From the NCBI RefSeq assembly GCF_024713975.1, contig NC_091093.1, forward strand, positions 2,232,001 to 2,296,000: a stretch of DNA of 64,000 bases. Reading direction: 5' to 3'. Positions 50,154-60,841 of this stretch are shown one piece after another; the stretch's first letter is position 1; each line of letters starts with the position of its first letter. The notes beneath the pieces were generated by a model. The model saw only the letters and a program-made list of their open reading frames with translations, was not told the DNA's origin and searched no databases. The stretch comes from Paralichthys olivaceus. Its lineage: Eukaryota; Chordata; Actinopteri; Pleuronectiformes; Paralichthyidae. The position numbers and the translations under genes are program-made.

Positions 50154-53100
50154 TGGTAGCAAACAGCTAGCCCCTACCTGTCTGGCTTAACCCTTAAGTG
50201 TCTTGTCACATGACAGAGCTTTACTTTGTGTCCTAGAATCCATGGTAAATTGGCATTGTCATCTTTTTTTTTTTTTTTTTTAATTAGGCCTGTTTTTATA
50301 GCATTGCAAAATGTACCCAAAGTGCCCAAAGCCATTTTGTATAACTTGAATTTTTTTTTTTTTTTTTTTACCAGAGTCAGAACACAGGTAAATTATTATT
50401 TTTAATTATTTGAGGGGAAATTATTTCATTCAAATCAATCTTTCTGGGGATCCAAAGCCCCGGTAGTGTTGTCCAGCCTCAAGGTTCACTGGTCTTCATC
50501 ATTTTGCCTGTTAAATATATACACCTATTTTGACTGCAGTGATTGGAGCACTGTGTACACTGTGAATTCTGAGGGTGGCAGTTTGACTCAGTTACCTCAT
50601 GGTTGGGGTTCAGGAGGACTACCCTTACATCAGAAGTGGGGCCCCAGCTCCTGTGGCCCTGCAGAACCAGGTCCCCAGAGTCAGCTTCCATTTCTGCTCC
50701 AGCTGCCCAGATCTGACACACACAACCACGCACACACACAAGTTTTATCTCCATTGTGGGTCAGTGTTGGTTTCAGTTATGGTATTCTCGGAACAGTTCA
50801 ACAATTACAAACTACCCACTGTGAGTATCTGCCAACCAGCCAGGACACAGGAGGAGGGGATGTGGAACGAAATGTCTTCACAGTGTGGATAAATCCTCCG
50901 AACTACCCAACCCCCCAGTGGCTGCCCCTTTTAAGCACAAATGAGACAACAACAATAATGACAACAATTTCCTCTCCACAGTCTCCAAAGTGCTGCTCAT
51001 TGTAGGAACTGTTGGGTTTCTCTATATTAATACTATTTTAAGGTCCTGACCTTCTATGTAAAGTGCCTTGAGATAATGTATATTATGATTTGGCTCTATA
51101 CAAATAAAATTGAATTGAACAATAAGAGTGATAATTATGGATGTAAAGATGTACAGGCTGAGTAGTACTGACACACATGGCATGATGAAGTGACAAAAAC
51201 AAAACATGCCAATTCTTGATTGTAATAAGTACACATATAGAAAAGGCCACTATGCGCCACATTACAGCCTTACTGTGTCACTGTTGTTCTTCAGTCTGAC
51301 ATATTTCCCATCCATGTCGACTTCTACCACGCTTACAGGACCATGGTTTGTTGATCGACCTGACATTTTGTAGGCAGGCGAGTTGCCAGAGGCTCCCTCG
51401 TGTTTTCGTTTTTTCCCTCTTAGTTTGCGGCTGCTGTGCTCATGGGTGCGGGGTATGGCAGAGTGCTGGGAGGGACTGGGTGACAGCTGCAATCTGATAG
51501 AAACATGGAGAACATTTATTTGGTTTGCAGCAACTGGGAGCTAAAATGGCAGCCACACAACATAAGCCAAGCGACTATGGTACATTTTCAATTTCAAGAG
51601 CAGACAGTAAAATGTTTATGTAAATGTGTGATGTACACAGCTGTACCTCTGCTCCTCCACCTCCAGCATCTTCCTATAAGCATTGATCTCCATGTCCAGA
51701 GCGAGCTTGACATCCAGCAGGTTCTCGTAGTCTTCCAGCTTGCTGTTCATCTGACTCCTCATGTTGAGCAGCTCCTGCTCCTTATCACACAGTTTCTGCT
51801 GCCAGACCTCCCTCTCTCTGTCCAAAGTCCTCTCCAGCTCCTGAGAGCGAGTCTCCAGCTCCATTTTCTGAACGAGAGGTGGGATGAAGAACATGAAGAT
51901 CAATGTTAGCCCCAACAAAGAACTGTCACCACATCATTACCTACAATAAACACCATGGAACAACAAAGCCAGATAAAAAAAAAATGCATGCAATACAGAG
52001 ATTATCAAAACACAAGACGCAGGCGTCTGCGTTGTAAACAAGCAGTTACCCCACTAACACTCAACCACACTCAAAGTAAACGATACAGAAGAGCACAGTA
52101 TAAACATATGAATGTATAGCACAATAGATCAGCTGGTCAGTTCTGTAAAGGTGAGTCTTGTATTACTGATGAATGACAAAGTACTTCTGTAAAAGCTCTT
52201 GTGGATCAGTCACACACACACACACACACTGCTGTCTTGTGTTATAGACTGGACTCACATCTTTCTGGTACTGCTGGAGCTGGACACTGAGGTTTTCTAC
52301 TCTGAGCTTGGTGCAGACTAGTTCATCATTGGTGGTTGACATAACATTGTTTTTCTCCAGTGCAGCCTGCTGGGCATTCTCCAACTGAAGCACAGGAAGA
52401 ACTCCATTTAAGCACAATTAACTTTTAATACATTATATTAGAAACTTGTTATAAATTTGGACAAACATCTTGTCGTTCAACTTCTGTGTAAGCACCTTTG
52501 AACTGAAGGTCTTGTCAAGCTCTGCTTTATATTGCTGAAGCTGAACCTCATAGTCCTGGCGGAGATGCTGCATTGTCTCAGCCAGTTTACTCTCAAATTC
52601 TCTCTGTCTTCCCGTGTCCATCTCCAATAAGCGTTTCTCGTACCGGCTTCGGATCTCCAACGTCTCCTTCAAAAGATAAACCACTGTGAGTTGTATGAAA
52701 CACTACTTTCAGAGAGAGACAATCATGTTTTAATTTGACATTTTTGGAGGTGCACAAATTAACCGCTTGTGTGTGCGTGCAGGTGGGAGTCTGGGTTACC
52801 TGCTCACTGACATTCCTCTGGAGTTCTAGCTGCTCCTTGAGTGTCTGCACCTGGTTTTCCAGCTCCACCCTTCTCAGGATCTCTGAGTTCAGCTGGTTCT
52901 TGGTGTCTGACATGTCACCCTCCACCTGGTCACACAGATTCTCTTCATAAGGCAATACCCAACACAATCGGCATCACAGTGAATTTTTTCCATCACTGGG
53001 TACGTATGTCTCAGTCATAGATGTGGCCCTTAAATGTGAGTCCCTGATAGCTTTGCTGGAATTTCATCCATTCGACAAATTAACCTTGGAAAGATAAGGT

Positions 53101-55736
53101 GGTATGATTAATCTAATTTTTATTTGTATAGCCCATATTCACAAATAACAATTTTTCTCATAGGGCTTAAAAGCTGTGACATCATCTGCCCTTAACCCTC
53201 AACAACAGTAAGGAAAAACTACCAAAAAACCCTAAGAAGGGAAAAAACCCCAGAAAACTCAGAGAGAACCACTTGTGAGGGATCCTTCTCCCAGGATGGA
53301 AAGAAGTACAATAAATGCCACATGTAACTGCTGTTCTCAGTTACAACATCAGCAAAACAACAACATTTACATCACTGATTAGAAGAAACACTTTGTAAGA
53401 TAATGTAAAATGTTCTTAAAGGTACAGTGTGTAGAATTTTGTGATATCTAGTGTTTAAGTTTCATGTTGCAGCTGAACACCCCTCACCTCACCCTCTCCT
53501 TCCAAACATGAAAGAGAAACTGTGGCAGCTTCAGTTCTCATAAAAACTGTGGACTGACTGAATGGATTGCGGTGCTTGTGTGGATAAAACAAAAAAACAA
53601 TCCTCAACAGTTGCAACTTAACATCTCATTTGTTTAAGCCAAAACGAATTGTTCTTTTTCAGCTGTTTAGTAGAATACATAAGTGAGTTATCTGAATTTA
53701 GAGTTGCCAGTGATGAAATTAGTTGCCTGGTCGATTTACATTTCTGGCCATAAATTGCACCCAACCATATCCACTCAATCTTCTGAGATGGTTAACATGA
53801 CCCCAAATCGATCACAGCGCTACTGCTCAAACATGACCTGAGCTCAGTCAGAAAGTCAGTTCTAACAAGCAGGTAACACACTTCCCATGCATTTTCTCGC
53901 TTTAAAAGCTATATACTCACCTAGGCCAAACATGTCACCATCATCACAATAGTGCTGCCTCTGAGTTAGTGATTGTCCACAACGAATAAATTGACCTACT
54001 AACACAATTGGGTAATGTTCCTTTTCCAAATTCTACAAAAACAGGCTTCACGGACCTCAGACATGGTGACCAGACAACATATCAGCACACTCACTCCAGT
54101 AATAGGCATGAATATAATTAAATGTAGCTTTGGCTCATACATTTTCCAGCTGGCCCTGCAGGTCAGTAAAGTCATCCTGCAGTCTCCTGTGCTCAGAAAG
54201 CAGCTTCGTGCATTCAGCATCCTTGGAGCTCAGCGTCGCTTCCAGTTTCCTCCACTGGGCCAAAGCATTCACCAGATCACCCTCCTTCTTCTCGTTCCTG
54301 GAGACGGAGAACATCAGCGGAAGTGTTTGCCGAAAGCAACCTCACTCGTTTTCTCAACAACAACAAAACCCTGTTTAAATATTTGTAAGCATGCCTGCAT
54401 GTTTTAACTTGAGAATCATCTACTTTTGTTATAAACCCTACCATGTCCAGATATCTTTCAGTAAAGAAATCCAATCTTATATAATAAAATATATTATTCT
54501 GTATACTGAAGCCTCCCTTGTCTCCAGTTCATTTATGTGGTTCTAGGTTCTATAGGAATTCATTCTGACCACATTTAACTTGAGGTACCTTAATTTTAAA
54601 AGGAGAGTAAAGCCACACACAAAAGAGCACTTTGAAAAATACCAAGTCAACCTCAGTTAAAGGAAACTTAGCTACTGATGCACACCAGGAACTGATTCAT
54701 TAGTTTATGGGGAATCAATACTTAGATGAGCACATACTTAAAGGTACAGTGTGTGGAATTTTGTGATATCTAATGTTGAAGTTGCAATTGAACACCCCTC
54801 ACCTCACCCTCTCTTTCAAACATGAAAGAGAACCTGTGGTAGCTTCAGTTGTCATAAAAACTCAAAAGGTGTTTAGTTTGTCAAGTCTGGACTAATGTAA
54901 AAAACATGGCGGCCTCCGTAGAGAGGGTCCCCTCCATGTAAATATAAAGTATTAAAATATAAAGGACCTTTTCTGGGGTAAAGAAAACTACAATTCATAC
55001 AATTTAGATGAAATGAACTAGTGAAAACATCATGAGGATTATTCTACATTAAATTTCTGCCAATAGATCCCTTTCACCTAAATCTAAAACACTGGACCTT
55101 TAATGACATGAACATGATTTTTCTCTGTCGTCTCTAATCACACCACTGGTGCAGGGAGTAGTATATCATAAGAAGGGATATTAGTGTGACACCCGGAGAT
55201 GAGTGTGCTGATGGGGGGAGAGTTATACACCTGTGCAGGTGCTTCTAACAGCATGGCGGAAGAATGATCTAAAAAGGTGGTTTGACTACAGGCTGGTCGA
55301 TTTGCAGCATGGTCACATTTGGCTCCTGACGCTAACCTCTCTACCTGGCCTGAAGTTTCCTGTTGTCCTCGCGCAAGTTCCCGTAGTCGATTTGCAGCCG
55401 GGCCCTCTCTCCGGCCAGGCCGTCCAGCGAGATTCTGACATCGGCCAACTCCTGCTCGTAAAGCCGCCGCACGTTGCCCATCTCCCGTCTTGTCGAGTCG
55501 TCCTTCTCCTCCAGCTGACTCAGCATGGAGGAGCGCTCGCTTTCCAGCTCCTGGACCCGCTGGATGTAGTTGGCGAGGCGGTCGTTGAGTTGTCGTAGCT
55601 CGTCTTTCTCCTGGATGCGGGACAGGCGGGACGGGCTGATGCTGGAAGAGGACAGGCCGGCGGCTGCGCTGCGACGGGCTGCGGGTCGGCTGGAGCGGCC
55701 GCCGGAGGGGAAGGGGGTGGAGGTGGCAGAGGCCAT
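48890..55736 (-). CDS. lmnl3: B-type nuclear lamin, probably lamin LIII
   Basis: Lamins polymerise into the meshwork under the inner nuclear membrane. Eleven minus-strand exons join in phase to 593 aa: 55736-55345, 54297-54141, 52925-52800, 52666-52496, 52384-52259, 51867-51647, 51493-51274, 50927-50820, 50712-50596, 49526-49419 and 48925-48890. Exons 2-6 and 8 are 157, 126, 171, 126, 221 and 108 nt, the sizes I recall for vertebrate LMNA. The head has a CDK1-type site (ISPSR, S34). The rod starts SRIQEKDELRQLNDRLANYI and ends KLALDMEINAYRKML. The tail has LSPSPS, an NLS (RKLRGKKRK, 420-428) and an Ig-like lamin-tail domain (about 452-555, with GGW and IWAAGAE). The end is the CaaX box CAVM, predicting farnesylation. 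Sequence is divergent from LMNB1, LMNB2 and LMNA; I infer LIII from this and from linkage to sh3gl3, so the symbol is tentative. Confidence 0.9.
49527..50595. other. Lamin intron 9
   Basis: Read on the minus strand it begins GTAACT and ends TTTTTCAG. It contains the (TG)n tract at 50105-50151 and two poly(T) runs near 50265 and 50352. Confidence 0.6.
50105..50151. repeat. (TG)n microsatellite
   Basis: About 23 TG units inside lamin intron 9. Confidence 0.92.
50935..51120. repeat. Dispersed repeat 3' end in lamin intron 7
   Basis: The block GTGCCTTGAGATAATGTAT followed by ATACAAATAAAATTGAATTG recurs as a similar tail at 58190-58285 and, inverted, at 16647-16690. It starts only a few bases from lamin exon 8. 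Confidence 0.55.
53107..53400. repeat. Dispersed repeat, same family as 20619
   Basis: Shares TTGTATAGCCCATATTCACA, CTCAGAGAGAACCAC and GGATCCTTCTCCCAGGATGG with the copy at 20619-20820, in the same plus-strand orientation. It lacks the TGATC-rich second half. Confidence 0.65.
53420..53550 (-). mobile_element. TTAA-type MITE, truncated copy 4
   Basis: Starts right after TTAA at 53416-53419 with AGGTACAGTGTGTAGAATTT and keeps the CACCTCACC block. Similarity stops after about 130 bp. Confidence 0.65.
54298..55344. other. Lamin intron 1 with full MITE
   Basis: Read on the minus strand it begins GTAGAG and ends TCTCCAG. It contains MITE copy 5 at 54742-55099. The antisense open frames here and over exon 1 (up to 204 codons) are shadows of the GC-rich lamin head. 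Confidence 0.6.
54742..55099 (-). mobile_element. TTAA-type MITE, copy 5
   Basis: Full-length copy of about 358 bp, bounded by TTAA at 54738-54741 and 55100-55103, with the same inverted ends and orientation as copy 2. Confidence 0.75.
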
Positions 55737-55975
55737 GGTGACGCTCCCACACAGGTGGTCCTCAGGATTTCTCTGATCAAGTCAGACTGATTTGCTGCCG
55801 ATCGCTGCATCGGTCCCCGGTGACCGTGAGGAGACGCTGCTTCTGCTCCCGTGGAGCCGCAGCTGGGCCATATCACGTGCTCAGTACGTTCTCAGCTGAT
55901 AGCAATCGCAGCTGACCAGCTGACGTCACCAGCACCAAGCGAGTCACGCACTACACTTCCGCCTGTCCCTGTCAA
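55737..55975 (-). promoter_or_regulatory. Probable lamin promoter and 5' UTR
   Basis: This GC-rich, CpG-containing stretch lies directly upstream of the lamin ATG. It has a consensus E-box CACGTG at 55874-55879, a full palindromic CRE TGACGTCA at 55921-55928 and, on the minus strand, GCGGAAGTG (ETS-type) near 55952-55960. No TATA box stands out. The cluster suggests a CREB/ATF, bHLH and ETS-driven TATA-less promoter. Confidence 0.5.
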
Positions 55976-57699
55976 AATAAAACGTTTGTGTGTTATGTAA
56001 AGTGTTCATGCTATTATTCGGTAATCCCTTGTGTTTTCTGTTTACCTGACTGTAGAAAAACCTTTTCGTTCACTATTCGAGGTTGTTCCAGCATTCGTGC
56101 TGACTGTGCAACCCTCTGCAGAGCTTACTATTAAAAAGACAACTCTGAGAAGCTCTTTATTTAACATCACGAGATCAATTTCCAGGACAGTAGGCAAGTA
56201 GTTTATAATCATTGTTTAAAAGTGAAATTGCGCAGTACTTGTCTAAGAACTTAAAAAATCAGTTTGCCTTGAATATGTCATCTTAAAATAAAGGAAAGTA
56301 AAGTAAATAATAATTTACTAGTGTTATCCACATGTTTTCAATAATTTTTCAATTCGATTTAAAATATCCACTTTCAAGTGTCTAATGGTGAATCTAATAG
56401 TAATGCATAACAAATGTAAATCAGAATATATTGAATTACTACATCACTTTAAAACACTCATTTAGCCAGATGGACCTGGTTGTAGCTGAATGAGTAAATC
56501 ATTTTTGACAAATAAGATGAGAAAAATGGGAACCGGTGCTGACGAGAGTGAAAGACTCTACAAGGGTTCATAAAAGCAGAGGATGACATAAGAAACAACC
56601 AATAAAGGAAAATCTAAAGATCAGACAAAATATGAAAAGTAAATAAACTGAATGTTGTCAAGGAAAATGGGCTCAAGTAAAGCCACAGGCCACATATTCT
56701 TGACACATATCCTAAACTGAAGGTAAATGACATGTGAGAAGTTACTGAGAATGAATCACAACTGATCACACCATGATTGGCATTAGTCCTCAGTGAAAAC
56801 AAATTTCTCCCAAAATGTTGTTGTACATGTCCGGATGAAAGAGGGCGCTAGAACTCCATCACACACATTGTTGGTGTTAGAATAATTCAGTTTGTACAGT
56901 GTGACACATCCATTACAATCTTACATTGGTTTGCACTATGTAACTTACACTGATTGGAATATTGACTGACTGTGTGACTGAATAGATTTGATATACACCC
57001 CTCCTGTTTTTCATTCGACTGAATTTTTTGACCAAGATTGAAACTGAGTTTTCACAACAATATCTGTGATGTCTAGGGAGGGAAGGCTTTGACCTTCACC
57101 AAGCTCTTGCACTTCCCAAACACAACAGCCTGTTGCACTATGCCCCAGAGAGGACAAGAGACAGTGTCTATTAAAGTTCACTCAAAACCACACATGTCAC
57201 CACACCAAAGGATTTTCTCCTTGATACATGACATTTATAAAAGCGGAGGCAGTAATGAATACACACCTCACCTCCTGCGCTCCTGCATCTCTCTATGGCT
57301 CATACGGAGATGCAGCCTCTGGGTGCATGACCATTCACTCTCTCTTCCCTCCCTGGGTTGGTTGGTTTGTTTGGATTTTGGTTGTTTAGGCATTTGGTTC
57401 AGTTGAACCTTGACATATTCACACATCCATACACTACAAACATTATAGATAAACTGAAGAACATATTTCTGAATGATTTAATTTACTGAAATAAATTAAA
57501 TTTTTACTTCAAAGTTTCATGTGTGGTCTCCATGTGTGTCCACAAAGAGAGAAAAGAAAGACCTGATTTCTGAAAGTTGTGAAGATGGTGTGGAGGAAAA
57601 TATTTCATTTAATATCTCTTCTTGTTATTTTCTTAATGCAAAGATCCAGTTACTGTACTCCTCACATGACACTAGTAAAACACCGAACCAACTTCCCCA
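55976..57699. other. Intergenic DNA
   Basis: No gene recognised. AT-rich with no clear repeat boundaries. Confidence 0.4.
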
Positions 57700-58285
57700 T
57701 AGAGCTCAGCCGACCTACGAGAAGACTCTTGCCTACATGTGTATTGAATTTACTAGAACCTCCAGATTTACCAGATTCTTGAGAAACATCCTTCCTCTAA
57801 AGGAGGCTAACAAACTAGTCCATGCTTTCTTTACCTAGACTGGATCTCTTTATCACCAGCATGCTCCAGGAAGTCTGTGAAAAGCCTTCAATTGGTCCAA
57901 AAGCTGGCACAATCTCTACATTTAAGCTTAGACCTAAACTTTTTGATAAAGCTTATAGTTAGGGCTGGACCAAGTGAGCTCAGAACCATCCCATATATTA
58001 ACTGGTGCTGCCTAACACTTTTCAATATTTTCATGATAACGACCTGTCTGACAGAACTTAGATATGGTGGTTCCTGCTCTCCTTCCTCGTCCTCCTCCTC
58101 TCCCTTCCCCATTTTTCTCCGCTCATGCCAACCAGCCGAGGCAGACGGCTGCCCACATTGAATCTTTTTCTGCCAGAATTTCCCCCAATTAAAGAGTTTC
58201 TTCTCTCCACAGTCACCAAAATGCTTAAAGAACTGCTTTATTTCTCTATCATTTTTAAGGTCTCTACACAAATAAAATTGAGTTA
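57700..58285 (+). mobile_element. LINE ORF2 C-terminal fragment plus repeat tail
   Basis: The plus strand encodes FLRNILPLKEANKLVHAFFT at about 57773-57835 and, in another frame, KSLQLVQKLAQ at about 57880. These match the consecutive LRNIxxLxxxEKLxHAFV and KSLQLVQNAAAR motifs of L2/CR1-type ORF2. Stops and frame changes show decay. The end at 58190-58285 resembles the tail at 51000-51120. Confidence 0.5.
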
Positions 58286-59770
58286 AACTGAATATTGATG
58301 GGGAGAGAAGAGGAAGCTGAGGCATAGACACTGACTTTGCAGCTCACACAGTTTGATCACCACAGCTCTGCTCCCTGCTCTACCTCTGCCAGAGTTTCCC
58401 GCCGCTTCAGCCGCACTCATCATACATGAGTCTGATCTCAGCAGAGAAAAAAACAATAAGGACGAGAACAATAAAAGACGTGTGGACACTTTAAAGTCAT
58501 ATCTAATCAATGAAAACACACAGACCCATGTTTGTCCTTCACCCAAATTCCCTTTATTTATGATTTTTTTTTTATGCTTAACAAACAAAAACACAATAAA
58601 AGTGACAAGAGTATGGTAGAGGTAAAGTCACACTCATCATTGTACGGGATAGAACATCACATGAGGCCTGCGACTGAGAACCAATTGATCCTGTCTTTGG
58701 TTCCACTTAGTTAAAGTCCAGGATGCTGACAGAACTTCTCACTGCTCAGCACCCAGATGACCCAGTGTTCATTTAACACTGTTAACAGTCCTCTATCCAA
58801 ATATTGTGATATTAATGGTTGTGTTCTAGGAGTGTACATGTAAGATAGATGAAAATAAATTGGTTATAATACATTTCCCTTCACCGTGTTAAAATATGTT
58901 TTTAAGTCAGTCTCTCCAGGAGTTCATTCATCATCTGTCAGCACTCAGTTTCTTTGAGAATGTTTTACTGCAGAAAAATGGCTCATGTTTTGAGCCTCAA
59001 TAATGTCAGAAGAGTGTGTGAGATCCTGGAGGGGCTGAATGATGGAGGTGTACTGTGGCTTTTCCCCAGTCTGGGCACTGATGTGTGTTATCAAACATGA
59101 GCACTGAGCCTCATTCGCACAAACTCTGTTGTGATGATGCTGGCCGTCTGCTCCGTGTCAAGTGTAAATGACTGAGGAAGCTACAGCAACGCATGGAGCT
59201 GAGAGACGCTCCGTCAAAGATCAGCTCAGCTTATTATGAATGTTCTGATGAAGCTACACGTTCTGACACTTCATGTTACCTGTTGTTTCATCAGGTCGTT
59301 TGCTGCTCCTAGCTCGACTCAATCAACCTCACAAACTACAGCGGACTGAATCTGTCCATGCACAACTGTTTGTTAGTATGGATGGTGTCACAGCAAACAA
59401 AACTGAGCTGATCTTTTCAGGAGACGTTGAATCTAAAACCGAAGGGATTCAGACATCCAGGCTCTTGATCAGGAGTCTGGAGTCAGTCAGGAGGTCGACA
59501 GCCTTTCAGTCAGTCCGAGTCGCCATGGAAACAACCTGAGACGAGAGCCAGAACAAACTAGGATTAGTTTTCAGTCGCTGCTGTCTGAAGACCACGTATT
59601 TTCTATCAAGGTGTAGCAATCACAGAAGTGATTTGTCCGACTTGTTCACTCTTCATTCTGTTTTCAGTCGAGCAGTGAAACCCTCCTGTCCTCACTGTCA
59701 CGTTCCACATCAAAACAAGAGTGACCACACCTCCACCATCACCTGCCAGCAGTACAGCACAGTGTCTTAC
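58286..59770. other. 3' flank of the ZP-domain gene
   Basis: No exon recognised. Part of it is presumably the 3' UTR of the minus-strand ZP gene. An 88-codon plus-strand frame at 59273-59539 has no family signature. Confidence 0.35.
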
Positions 59771-60803
59771 CTATTTAGTCCAGGCCATGGAGATGAAGGC
59801 TGGGTTACCGTCTTCATATCTAGCCCTGGTAGATCTGCGTCTTCTCTTATCTCCGCAGCTCTGACACAAAAACACAGAGATGAAGTTTTAGACTTCAGCT
59901 TGTTGTTCAAATCCTCTGTCTTTGCCTATTGATCATGTAAGAAAAAGCTCTTGTGTGGGTTGAGCTGCTCTGATCTGTGGGTTGATTTGGAGGGAGAAGC
60001 ATACCTTGGTGCAGGTGTTGCCCTTCTTCACACACAGCTTCACTTTACAGTGCAGGTAGACGTCACTGCTCTTCCCAGAGAACTCAAACAAGTTGAAGGA
60101 AAAGTAGTTGGATGTTCCCAGTCCGTTGTCCATCATCTTCACTGTCTGGTCAGCAGGATTGGAACAGCTGCAGAGAAGCAGGAAGACACAACAGACATCA
60201 GCATCTGTGTCAGAGTCACAGGTTTGATCCCCTGAACATCTCTTCTGCTATTTTCTCACAATGGAAACTGATAATGAGAATTACCGCTCTTTGAGGCAGC
60301 ATGATCTTATGACTATACTATACTATACATATATATACATATATATGCAAACACTACACATGTGCTGAGAGATAACTGACAGAGGAGAAGAAGTGAGGAA
60401 GGACCAGACTTTGCCTTCTGATTCAACAAATTGAGTCAAAAGCAGGTTTCTTGATGAAACCTCGCTTCTTATTCATTTACAGAAAGTTCTCACTCAGAAA
60501 TGTCAGCAATCATGAAACATTCAGACTGGCTTCCACCTCCGTGTCCCTCACCCATTAACAATCAGGTTGTATCTCAGACTGGCATTGGGTGACTTTTCGT
60601 TGGTAGCCCAGCAGGAGTCGGTCACGACAGCCATGAGTTTCCCATCCAGCCCGTCCGTCTTCAGCTCTACCCAGACAATCTGCTGCAGCTGGACATCGGT
60701 GCTCGGCTCAATGACTTTGGTGCGGCCGGCGTCACTGTAGACCTTCATTGTCAGAGTGTAATTCCAAGCTCCAGATATAATCTGCTGGACCACAGAGCTG
60801 CAG

Positions 60804-60841
<38 letters not shown>

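Larger units (their letters stand above)
52926..54140. other. Lamin intron 2 with two repeats
   Basis: Read on the minus strand it begins GTATGA and ends GTGACCAG. It contains the repeat at 53107-53400 and the truncated MITE at 53420-53550. Confidence 0.6.

Noticed and set aside
50466..51005. 179-codon plus-strand frame
   Set aside because: Antisense to lamin exons 8 and 9 and a dispersed repeat; no family motifs.
55138..55752. 204-codon minus-strand frame over lamin exon 1
   Set aside because: It is an out-of-phase shadow of the GC-rich lamin head. The true frame is the one with the rod motif LNDRLANYI.
59273..59539. 88-codon plus-strand frame
   Set aside because: Sits in the ZP gene 3' flank and has no homology or splice context.
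59520..59549. Alternative last ZP exon giving GCFHGDSD after a donor at 59809
   Set aside because: Phase and splice sites permit it, but reading through to TAG at 59771 gives the AWTK-type end I recall from fish ZP proteins.
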